DNA of 64,000 nucleotides from positions 2,809,001 to 2,873,000 of the forward strand of contig NZ_CP134772.1 in NCBI RefSeq assembly GCF_031882575.1, given 5' to 3'. Positions 46,958 through 53,956 of this stretch are shown one piece after another; the stretch's first letter is position 1; each line of letters starts with the position of its first letter. The notes beneath the pieces are model-generated. The model saw only the letters and a program-made list of their open reading frames with translations, was not told where the DNA came from and did not search any database. Origin of the DNA: Pseudomonas sp. VD-NE ins. GTDB lineage: Bacteria; Pseudomonadota; Gammaproteobacteria; Pseudomonadales; Pseudomonadaceae. The position numbers and the translations under genes are program-made.

Positions 46958-49050
46958 GCGGCCTCCTGCAATTTCTCGGTCTGTCGCCACGGGTTGTTCG
47001 CATGTGCGAGTGCGGCCATCGGCGGTGGGCTGACGGAGTTACCACACATGTGTACCTGTTGGGTCTTGGTGAACGGTTTGCCGTCGGCTCCGTGGCTGAT
47101 GATGTAGTCGGCGGGGAACCCCTGAGCTTTGTACAACTCGGCCGGTTGCAGCATCCGCAGGCAGATGTCGACGATCACGTACGGCGTGCCCTTGATGGTG
47201 ACGGTGACTAGGCCGAGCCGATCCTTAGTGGTGATCGTTGGTGCTGGTGCATCGGCGGCGCTCATGTTTTCGGTGCCGTAGTAGCTGATCAGGAAGGCGG
47301 CGACCCGCAGCGCCCCGGCTTCAACCTCTGGCGATAGCTGCAGCTCGACGAGGGAGCTCTTGCCGCCACCGCCTGCTGTAATGGTCGGCGCAGGTTCGTC
47401 CACACCTTGTCCAACACTGGCGCCGAACTGGCGTTCCATGAAGGCAGTGATCAGCCCGTGATGGGTGCCGCCGGCGCTGATGGTGTGCAGCGGATCGGCG
47501 GCATCCCGTGCATCGCAGTTGCCGCGCAGGTGCACCAGGTTCGCTGTCACCAGTTGCTGCTGGCTGCCTGTGTTGGTCACCGTGGTCATCGGGTCTTCGA
47601 TGCTCTTGGCGGCAGTTGTGTTGAACCCGCCATTCATTTGGGCCATGAATACTGTCGATATGCCCATGGCATGCGCGGCGCCGGCGGGGCGCTGGTAGTT
47701 GCCTCCGCTGGTGATGGTCGGCAGCGGCTCGGCGAGCGCCTTGCCTTCATCTGCAAACCTGAACTTCACCAGGTGCGCGGCGGCTACGCCGTACTTTCCA
47801 CCCGAAGCCATTATCGTGCCGAGTGGTTCTTGGTGGTCGGCAGTGCGTGGGGCTGATCCCGGTTTGTCACCATTGCCGAGCTGCACAAGGGTGGCCGCAG
47901 ATAGTGTCAGTTCTCCGCGATTAGCGCAGGTTACTGTCGGCATCGGTTCCCGTGGGTCATTGATTCGGTCACTGCCTTGATGTGTTGCCGGCGCGATGAT
48001 GGGGCTGGCCATGGCGAATGATCCGCCGCGGGGCCAAGACGTCACTGTGCGCAATGGCTCGTTTGCAGACTGGACGCTTTCCCCGGACCAATTTGCGATC
48101 GGCACAATGAATGGATCAGCCGCATCAATGACGAACTTCTTCATGCCTTTGGCGATCCGGCGCAGCGTGGCTTCTGCTAGCGGGGTAGGTCGTCCGAAAA
48201 TGCTTTTGGTTGGTACCGTCCAGTCGATGCACTCGGCGGCGGTGCGCCATTTCTTTTGGCCCTTGGCGGGATGCTTCGCGTGGGTCGGCTCTGGCCACAC
48301 AATCGGTTGGCCGTCGCATCGGGCTATCATGAACAGGCGTTCCCGGCTGGTCGGTGCGCCGAAGTCGCAAGCCTTCAGGACTTTCCACTCCACGGCGTAG
48401 CCGAGGCGCTGCAGCTCGGCGACGAACACCGCCCAGGTTTGCCCGCGGCGGGCTGGATCCGGCACAAGGAACTGATTGTTCACAGGGACGTTCTCGCCAT
48501 GGTCAGCAACGCGGTTGATTTTGCTTTTCGGTTTGGTGGGGTGCGGTACCAGATCGAGAGTCACCACGCGGCCAGTGACCTTGCAGCGCTTCGCGATCAG
48601 TGGCCCCCACTGAAGGATCTGTTTCACGTTTTCCAAGCTGATAACGCGGGGCTTCTTCTTGCCGGCCCACTTTAGGCCGATCCACGACAGATTCCGGATC
48701 TCTCGCTTGCGCGGTTGACCGCCGGCCGCCTGGCTGTGATGCGTGCAGTCCGGTGACATGTGGAACCAGCCAACGGCCTTGCCGCCGCACTCTGTATCCG
48801 GATCACCATCGAACACGTCGGTGGTGTAGTGCACCGCGCCCGGGTGATTCACGGTGTGCATGCTGATCGCCTGCGGGCTGTGGTTCTTCGCTACGTTCAC
48901 AGCACGGCCCAGACCCATCTCCAGCCCGGTGCCGGCGCCTCCGCCACCGCAGAAGAAGTCGACAACGAGCTCATCGTCCTGAGTGTTGAAACCGAGCGCG
49001 TACTGGGTCTTGAAGTCGAAAGGAGGTTTTTTGAATGCCGTCACGCGCAA
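46954..49050 (-). CDS. C5-type DNA cytosine methyltransferase with internal repeats
   Basis: 698 aa. The AdoMet loop DFFCGGGGAGTGLEMG (about residue 31), catalytic motif SPDCTHHS (about 98; a variant of PCQ with Cys nucleophile), SLENVKQIL (about 139) and RERLFMIA are present, with a C-terminal AELYKAQGFP and GNSVSPPP motif (VIII-X region). Between about residues 320 and 630 there are seven short repeats, each with a Pro-x-x-T-(I/V)-(T/M) strand (EPLRTVT, EPMPTVT, EPLGTIM, EPLPTIT, DPMTTVT, DPLHTIS, EPAPTIT, APAPTIT), about 45 residues apart. Phage methyltransferases protect the phage genome from host restriction. No partner nuclease is visible, so it is an orphan enzyme. Overlaps the HD gene by 10 bases. 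Confidence 0.9.
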   Translation of the reverse strand: MRVTAFKKPPFDFKTQYALGFNTQDDELVVDFFCGGGGAGTGLEMGLGRAVNVAKNHSPQAISMHTVNHPGAVHYTTDVFDGDPDTECGGKAVGWFHMSPDCTHHSQAAGGQPRKREIRNLSWIGLKWAGKKKPRVISLENVKQILQWGPLIAKRCKVTGRVVTLDLVPHPTKPKSKINRVADHGENVPVNNQFLVPDPARRGQTWAVFVAELQRLGYAVEWKVLKACDFGAPTSRERLFMIARCDGQPIVWPEPTHAKHPAKGQKKWRTAAECIDWTVPTKSIFGRPTPLAEATLRRIAKGMKKFVIDAADPFIVPIANWSGESVQSANEPLRTVTSWPRGGSFAMASPIIAPATHQGSDRINDPREPMPTVTCANRGELTLSAATLVQLGNGDKPGSAPRTADHQEPLGTIMASGGKYGVAAAHLVKFRFADEGKALAEPLPTITSGGNYQRPAGAAHAMGISTVFMAQMNGGFNTTAAKSIEDPMTTVTNTGSQQQLVTANLVHLRGNCDARDAADPLHTISAGGTHHGLITAFMERQFGASVGQGVDEPAPTITAGGGGKSSLVELQLSPEVEAGALRVAAFLISYYGTENMSAADAPAPTITTKDRLGLVTVTIKGTPYVIVDICLRMLQPAELYKAQGFPADYIISHGADGKPFTKTQQVHMCGNSVSPPPMAALAHANNPWRQTEKLQEAA

Positions 49051-49583
49051 GCCCTCCGATGATCACCCTGCATCAGTTCCATTAGGCGGCTGAAGTACTG
49101 CATATACGCCTCAGGTGCGGATTGCGGGATGATGGTTTCGGGCATCGGTGGGACGCCTCGCAAGCATTTCCAGTCGTCGGGGTGGCTCGGCATCAGGTCC
49201 CGTCGCTCGGTCGCCAGCGCGATCAGGTCGGCGCGCACGACGCATTCCGGCAACACTGGATCGAGGTTGAAGCGATCGCAGACGGCTTGCCAAATTGTTG
49301 CTTCTGCGATGTGGAAGCCTGGCATTAGGGCCTTTAGAGGCGTGGTCATGTCGCCGATGTAGGCTTCGGTCGCGTCGTGCAGCAGCGCCACCAGTTTGTG
49401 CTGGTCCGGGACAAGTCTCGAAACCAGCATGCTGTGCTGGGCCACGCTGTAGTGCGTGCGGGTGTGGCCATTGAAACGGCACAGGTTCGACAGTGAATGC
49501 GCGATGTCGAGCGGTGAGATCATGGCGGCGGTTGGGTTGACTAGGTCGAACTGGCGACCGCTGTGCGTGAGAATCCAATTCAT
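49041..49583 (-). CDS. HD-domain hydrolase (YfbR/5'-nucleotidase-like)
   Basis: 180 aa. HD-superfamily metal site: HYSVAQHSML, then LLHDATEAYIGDM (about residue 70) and a later Asp at VRADLIALATE. Related phage and host proteins remove phosphates from dNMPs. Would act in nucleotide metabolism with the dNMP kinase at 51235. Part of the leftward early operon, overlaps neighbours at both ends. Confidence 0.85.
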   Translation of the reverse strand: MNWILTHSGRQFDLVNPTAAMISPLDIAHSLSNLCRFNGHTRTHYSVAQHSMLVSRLVPDQHKLVALLHDATEAYIGDMTTPLKALMPGFHIAEATIWQAVCDRFNLDPVLPECVVRADLIALATERRDLMPSHPDDWKCLRGVPPMPETIIPQSAPEAYMQYFSRLMELMQGDHRRACA

Positions 49584-50227
49584 GCTGCGTCCTCCACTGT
49601 CGGGTGGCCCAATTCGACGGTCTGACGTTGCATGTCCAGTTCAAAGGCTTCGCGCAGGGCATCACGCAGGTGTGCATAGCCCTCGGTATCAGCGTCGTGG
49701 GGGAAGCTGATCGAACTCAGTTCCGGCTCGGCGTTGAAGGTGCCGCGCTTGTCCAGCCATTCGATGAGCTGGGTGTCGAGTGGCTGCGCGTTGAGGTTGC
49801 CGGCCGTTTCGACGGCATGGAAGACGCGGTAGGCCATAGCGCGGGAAACCTTGATCAGTTGTTCAGCTCTCGCTTGGCTGGCCTCGGTACCTTTCAGTGC
49901 CTTCCATGTCTGGAGTGCGAGCGCCAGAAACTGGGTGATCTCCGTCAGGTCGCGATAGTCGATCGCTGTGAAGGGTGTGGCCTTGATGCTTAGCATCTGT
50001 GCGCGCAGGTCGGCCAGTTGTTGAGCCTCGCGGTTGCGTAGCTGCGTGATGGTGGTCAGGTCGGTGTTGAGCGCGGCGATCCGTTGGCTGTGTAGGCCGT
50101 TGCGTTCCTTGAGGCCGGCTTCGTAGCTGCGATCTAGCGCGCGCAGGATGAGCTTGCGAATGTAGTAACCCAGCAGGAACAAGCCAAAAGCCATCCCGAT
50201 GAAGATGATCGTGTTCTGTACGTGCAT
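49580..50227 (-). CDS. Phage protein of unknown function with N-terminal membrane segment
   Basis: 215 aa. Residues 5-23 (TIIFIGMAFGLFLLGYYI) are hydrophobic, then a basic stretch and a coiled-coil region (about 45-80) and an alpha-helical C-terminus. Looks like an anchored inner-membrane protein facing the cytoplasm. No family recognised. Confidence 0.7.
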   Translation of the reverse strand: MHVQNTIIFIGMAFGLFLLGYYIRKLILRALDRSYEAGLKERNGLHSQRIAALNTDLTTITQLRNREAQQLADLRAQMLSIKATPFTAIDYRDLTEITQFLALALQTWKALKGTEASQARAEQLIKVSRAMAYRVFHAVETAGNLNAQPLDTQLIEWLDKRGTFNAEPELSSISFPHDADTEGYAHLRDALREAFELDMQRQTVELGHPTVEDAA

Positions 50228-50320
50228 GTGCTGTGCTCCGATAAAAGTGCCGCCGGGATTCTTGGTGAGAGGCCGGCGGCGGTTGGTGCATGCCCTTGGA
50301 CGGCAAGGGCTACCGTTGAA

Positions 50321-50563
50321 TCAGGCTGCTTGCTTCGTCGCTTGAGCGTCGAGGTATGCAGCCAGGTCATGCAGGTAAACGACAGCGGTGCCTTTGGCTG
50401 ATCCGCCGAGACGGGTCACCTTCAGCGCAATGCGGCCGGCACTGATGCGTCGTAGCAGGTAGCGATCGCTGGTGATGTGCGAGAAGTAGCGCTGCCGAAC
50501 GGCGGACAACGTCGGGCACGGCGTCGGCCATTCCTTTCGCAGTTGGTCAATGGTGGTGCTCAC
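50321..50563 (-). CDS. PrtN-like pyocin activator-family protein
   Basis: 80 aa. The RYLLRRISAGRIALKVTRLGGSAKGTAVVYLHDLAAYLDAQ segment matches the C-terminal half of PrtN-type proteins, which activate pyocin or phage genes after SOS induction. It overlaps the next gene by four bases. Function in this phage is inferred from family only; it may regulate late or early genes. Confidence 0.7.
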   Translation of the reverse strand: MSTTIDQLRKEWPTPCPTLSAVRQRYFSHITSDRYLLRRISAGRIALKVTRLGGSAKGTAVVYLHDLAAYLDAQATKQAA

Positions 50564-50943
50564 GCTGTTTTCTCCCCGTGCCCCTCTGTTGGGGGCAGCA
50601 GCTTCAGGCGGATCATCTCGGCTAGACCTTCTTTGCTTTTGCCCATGGCGGCGGCGCAGACGTTGCCGTTTTCATCCGCCACAACGGCGCCGAACGGAAA
50701 CTCCGGTGAGTTGGTCGGAGTGACGTAGGCGGTCTGGCCTTCGAGGATCACGTTGTTGACGCAGCGATAGACGTCGGCCAGCTCCAGCACGCGCATCGGG
50801 ACGCTGCTCAGCATGTCGATGGCTTCGCTTGCTGCGCCGATCAATGTCGCTCGGCTGACGATGCCCGGGCTGTCGAGGTAGACCGGGATCAGTCGAAGGC
50901 TGCCGAGCGCGTGACAATGAGCGTTGAGGTAGTTGCTGTTCAT
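50560..50943 (-). CDS. Phage protein of unknown function
   Basis: 127 aa starting MNSNYLNAHCHALGSL. No family recognised. Contains VVADENGNVCAAAMGKSKEGLAEMIRLKLLPP near the C-terminus. Overlaps both neighbours by four bases (ATGA), so it is coupled in the leftward operon. Confidence 0.65.
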   Translation of the reverse strand: MNSNYLNAHCHALGSLRLIPVYLDSPGIVSRATLIGAASEAIDMLSSVPMRVLELADVYRCVNNVILEGQTAYVTPTNSPEFPFGAVVADENGNVCAAAMGKSKEGLAEMIRLKLLPPTEGHGEKTA

Positions 50944-51224
50944 GCTGCGGCGTCCTTGTTCTGGGCTTTGATGCCGATGCCGAGTTGCTTTGCCAGCCAC
51001 TCGACTCCCTTTTCGGTGACCATCACGACGGCGTAGTGGCTGTAGCCTCTGATGTGGTCGTTCCAGCGGCTGCGGGTGTCCGAAAACAGATAGCCGCGGT
51101 CGCGGTGCTGGCTGGCCAGGTCACCGCTTTGGGTCAGCACTTTGAGTTCGCGCAACCGGGTGCGGAACTTGCGGGGTTTGAGGCCCAGCACGGCGGCCGT
51201 TTCGTCCAGGGTGCGGTTCGTCAT
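50940..51224 (-). CDS. KilAC-type phage antirepressor-like protein
   Basis: 94 aa. ETAAVLGLKPRKFRTRLRELKVLTQ opens a winged helix-like fold and GYSHYAVVMVTEKGVEWLAKQLG ends it, both as in the KilAC/Ant C-terminal domain of phage antirepressors. Only the C-terminal domain is present. Could counter the CI-type repressor at 52153. Confidence 0.75.
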   Translation of the reverse strand: MTNRTLDETAAVLGLKPRKFRTRLRELKVLTQSGDLASQHRDRGYLFSDTRSRWNDHIRGYSHYAVVMVTEKGVEWLAKQLGIGIKAQNKDAAA

Positions 51225-51234
51225 CGCACAGTCC

Positions 51235-51807
51235 TCAGGCAACGCGCGGCGTGGCGCCGAGGGTCAATAGGGAAAGGGTCGCGGTGAGATGCTTCTGGAA
51301 GTCATCAATAGATCCGTCATTGGTGATGACGATATCTTTGGCCTGTACCTCGACGCCGCTCTCGCTGATGTGCGAGTTCACTTGCTTTGCTGTAGGGCGT
51401 TGCAGGTGGATGACGAGGCCGCCGCGCTTTCGGATGAAATCCGCTTCGTTCTCGAATCGGATATCACTCACCACGAACCCCTTCGCGTGGTCGTGAGTAC
51501 GGGCGAGTAGGTCGAGGTTCTGCGCTGCAAGCAGTAGCCAGAGTTCGGGGTGGACGCTGTTGCGTCCCCATTCCGTGCCGAGGGACTGCATCAATTGGCG
51601 GGGAGAGCGGCCCAGCCACGGCAGCGGCTGTTCCTTCTGGTCGCCTTCGAAGTCGCATGGACTCAGGTTAAGGATATGCATCAGACCATCCCGCAGCGGG
51701 TCCGCGAACGCGTACGACTGGAAACCGTGATGGTTCACCAGGTGCTGGGCTGCGGTGTCTTTGCCAGAGCGAGCGAGGCCAGCGAGGCCAAGCAATAGAG
51801 GCGTCAT
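51235..51807 (-). CDS. Phage deoxynucleoside monophosphate kinase
   Basis: 190 aa. P-loop GLARSGKDTAA (residues about 8-18), then SYAFADPLRDGL and SDIRFENEADFI, as in T4-type dNMP kinases. Supplies dNDPs for phage DNA synthesis. Overlaps the next upstream gene by four bases. Confidence 0.88.
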   Translation of the reverse strand: MTPLLLGLAGLARSGKDTAAQHLVNHHGFQSYAFADPLRDGLMHILNLSPCDFEGDQKEQPLPWLGRSPRQLMQSLGTEWGRNSVHPELWLLLAAQNLDLLARTHDHAKGFVVSDIRFENEADFIRKRGGLVIHLQRPTAKQVNSHISESGVEVQAKDIVITNDGSIDDFQKHLTATLSLLTLGATPRVA

Positions 51808-52001
51808 GCCGCGTCACCCCCGAATGGACCTAGGTCAGCCGTCGCAGTTACCGCTTTTGCGGATGCCAGACGAGCGCCGGGGGTGACGATTACCAGCAGG
51901 CCGGTGTTCTTTTGAATCGCTTCGACGGCTGCTGGACTGGTGCACGCTGCCGGATGTAGGTACACCGGGCAGCGGGTGGTGCTGTGCTGTGTCGTTTGCA
52001 T
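51804..52001 (-). CDS. Small phage protein of unknown function
   Basis: 65 aa, MQTTQHSTTRCPVYLHPAACTSPAAVEAIQ. Its end overlaps the kinase gene start (ATGA), which supports translation. First gene of the leftward early operon; no family recognised. The operators at 52039 and 52064 lie just upstream. Confidence 0.6.
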   Translation of the reverse strand: MQTTQHSTTRCPVYLHPAACTSPAAVEAIQKNTGLLVIVTPGARLASAKAVTATADLGPFGGDAA

Positions 52002-52038
52002 GGCTCGTACTCTTGGTGAGAGGTGTACGTGCCAACGT

Positions 52039-52075
52039 TAGCAACGGCTAAGAAATATGACAATAGCGAACGCTA
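52039..52075. promoter_or_regulatory. Two TAGC-N4-GCTA operators before the leftward early operon
   Basis: TAGCAACGGCTA at 52039-52050 and TAGCGAACGCTA at 52064-52075, 25 bases apart, lie upstream of the first leftward gene. They share the palindrome with 52864-52875, so they are likely left operators of the CI-type repressor and/or Cro. Confidence 0.65.
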
Positions 52076-52106
52076 ATTTATTTTTCTGTAATGTTTTTCC
52101 ACGCAC

Positions 52107-52140
52107 AAAAAAACGCCGCGTTGGGCAGGCGGCGTTTTTG
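52107..52140. terminator. Terminator after the repressor gene
   Basis: AAACGCCG and CGGCGTTTTT (52111-52118 and 52130-52139) form an 8-bp stem with poly-A before and poly-T after, so it can work in both directions. It ends repressor transcription leftward. Confidence 0.85.
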
Positions 52141-52152
52141 GAGTGGGCTACG

Positions 52153-52803
52153 TCAGGACTTGATTTTGCTTGGAGGAACGATTCCGCCTACGTAATGAAT
52201 GGTGACAATCTCGTCTCTCGGTATCGTCAATCGGCCGTAAGTATCGTTGATCGACATCAGGCTTACTTCATTGTCATTTGCATATAGAAGTTCTTTGATC
52301 ATGGTTTCGCCACCGTTTCGCGTTACCACTACATATTCGCCAGGTACCAGTTCATGTCGAGGCTCGCACCAGACAACCCATCCATTTCGAATTGCGGGCG
52401 CCAGCGCGTCCCCCTTGATTCTGATCGAGTAGACCGTCGGGTCTGAAGTAGGGACATCCACCCCGCCAGCGATCGGCGCCAGCTCGCCCCACATTCCATC
52501 TTGATTCAATTGCGCCACTCCTTGCATGGGAGCCCGCCGGAATGAATTGACCAAGCTTGGTCCCGCGTCGTTTCCAGGTGCCAAGCCTTCCTGGGCTGTA
52601 CGCGCGGGCATCAGTAGAGTTCCGCCAGTGAGGCCAATCTTATCTTCAAGATTCTTGGCGGCCTTATCGCCCATTGGTCTATGACCGTTAAGCAATTGGG
52701 AGAGATAAGAGGGGTCGAGGTTGTACCGGTCAGCGAACTCTTTAGTTTTGAGATCGCCGATCAGGTCTCGAAGCGCTGCGATGCGGAGTTGGCTGATATT
52801 CAT
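52153..52803 (-). CDS. CI-type phage repressor (HTH-XRE plus LexA/S24-like domain) with altered catalytic Ser
   Basis: 216 aa. Helix-turn-helix at about residues 20-45 (TKEFADRYNLDPSYLSQLLNG) and a C-terminal S24/LexA-like domain with an Ala-Gly pair at 112-113 and Lys170 (TMIKEL). The position of the catalytic Ser in the GDSMxP motif is occupied by Ala133 (GDALAP; codon at 52405-52407), so self-cleavage is probably lost. Reads leftward, divergent from cro. The KilAC-like and PrtN-like genes may be the inducers instead. Confidence in repressor identity is high; loss of cleavage is inference. Confidence 0.92.
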   Translation of the reverse strand: MNISQLRIAALRDLIGDLKTKEFADRYNLDPSYLSQLLNGHRPMGDKAAKNLEDKIGLTGGTLLMPARTAQEGLAPGNDAGPSLVNSFRRAPMQGVAQLNQDGMWGELAPIAGGVDVPTSDPTVYSIRIKGDALAPAIRNGWVVWCEPRHELVPGEYVVVTRNGGETMIKELLYANDNEVSLMSINDTYGRLTIPRDEIVTIHYVGGIVPPSKIKS

Positions 52804-52863
52804 CAATGCATCTTAAAAGTGTTTAGCATTTTGTAAATTGCAAATCGCTATTGTTATCTCCGT

Positions 52864-52875
52864 TAGCGGCTGCTA
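52864..52875. promoter_or_regulatory. TAGC-N4-GCTA operator between repressor and cro
   Basis: TAGCGGCTGCTA, sharing the palindrome of the left operators. Half sites also occur at 52824 and 52847. Lies between the divergent repressor and cro starts, as a right operator should. Confidence 0.65.
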
Positions 52876-52899
52876 TCTTTTTGCGAAACGGAGGTGCAC

Positions 52900-53127
52900 A
52901 TGAGCTTGCATGCATACATAAAAGGTCTCGATAAAGATGCGTTGGATGGGCTAGCGAAGCGTTGTGATACGTCGGCTGGGCAGCTCAAACAAATCGCCTA
53001 CGGCAATCGTCGTGCTAGCGGCGGTTTGGCTGTGTCCATCGAGCGGGAAACACAGGGAAAGGTCACCTGTGAGCAACTGCGTCCGGATATTGATTGGGCG
53101 TACTTGCGTGGTTCGAAAGCCGCGTAA
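52900..53127 (+). CDS. Cro/YdaS-type phage regulator
   Basis: 75 aa. AGQLKQIAYGNRRASGGLAVSIERETQGKVTCEQLRPDIDWAYLR is the YdaS-type toxin/Cro helix-turn-helix, common as Cro in Pseudomonas phages. ACGGAGGTG precedes the ATG at 52900. Divergent from the repressor. Confidence 0.88.
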   Translation: MSLHAYIKGLDKDALDGLAKRCDTSAGQLKQIAYGNRRASGGLAVSIERETQGKVTCEQLRPDIDWAYLRGSKAA

Positions 53128-53268
53128 AAAGGGTGCCGGACTGGGGCCTCTCACCAAAGAATCCCCCAGCCCGGCTACGACGATACACAGCACATGCACA
53201 TCGGTCGTGGTCGTAGGATAGGGCGTGTCCCATCTGAAGGCTAGGCCGTAAACGGGGTATTTACGGTT

Positions 53269-53757
53269 ATGAGTCGCACAGATCTCCTCCCGGGCGCTGG
53301 CCCGGTTCTTTCTTTGCGTGAGGCGCTTTATCGCGCCGGGCGCGATTTCCGCGGCGGCATCACCACGTTGGCCCATGACATGCTCATGGAGTACGACGAG
53401 CTGCAGAAGAAACTCAAACTCAATGAAGAGCGCCGCTGGCTGACTCCGGATGAACTCGAAGAGGTTATCCGGCTGACGCAGAATCCCGCGCTGCTCGATG
53501 CGTTGGTGCGGCCGGCAGGTGCCGTTTGGTACAAGCCGACGCCGGTACCTGCCACGTCTGAGGCGCTGAAGTCCGTCGGCAAGTTGCTGGAGCGCACCGG
53601 TGAGTTCGTTTCGAGCATGCACGCTGGTGCCGCCGACAACGTTTGGGAACCGCACGAAGTCGCCACGCTGGACAAGTACGGCATCGATGTCATTCAGGCG
53701 GTGCTGGGCATCATGGCCGGCGCGCGACAGGCGATGGAGGGCCAGGACAATGGCTGA
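53269..53757 (+). CDS. Phage regulatory CII-family protein
   Basis: 162 aa. SLREALYRAGRDFRGGITTLAHDMLMEYDELQKKLKLNEERRWLTPDELEEVIRLT matches the CII-type regulators (DNA-binding, DUF with tetramer). Lies after Cro in the rightward early operon. No clear ribosome binding site, so the exact start may differ. Overlaps the next gene by 8 bases. Confidence 0.85.
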   Translation: MSRTDLLPGAGPVLSLREALYRAGRDFRGGITTLAHDMLMEYDELQKKLKLNEERRWLTPDELEEVIRLTQNPALLDALVRPAGAVWYKPTPVPATSEALKSVGKLLERTGEFVSSMHAGAADNVWEPHEVATLDKYGIDVIQAVLGIMAGARQAMEGQDNG

Positions 53758-53956
53758 CGATATCGATCGCGCCAATGACCAGGCGCAATACCTGCTCGAC
53801 GTTGCCATCCACCTAAACCGTCGCGTGGCTTCGAGTCGCGTTAGTGCGCAGTTCTGCGAGGACTGCGATGTCGCGATCCCGCTGCTTCGACAACAGGCGA
53901 TTGAAGGTTGCGAAACCTGCGTCGATTGTCAGGGGCTGCGGGAGGCTCGGCGATGA
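53750..53956 (+). CDS. TraR/DksA-family zinc finger protein
   Basis: 68 aa. Zinc finger C..C-x17-C..C is visible in FCEDCDVAIPLLRQQAIEGCETCVDC, as in TraR/DksA C4 proteins, which bind RNA polymerase and can mimic DksA-ppGpp. It overlaps both neighbours. Confidence 0.85.
   Translation: MADDIDRANDQAQYLLDVAIHLNRRVASSRVSAQFCEDCDVAIPLLRQQAIEGCETCVDCQGLREARR

Noticed and set aside
46954..49050. Restriction-modification system
   Set aside because: No nuclease gene stands next to the methyltransferase, so it is called an orphan phage enzyme.
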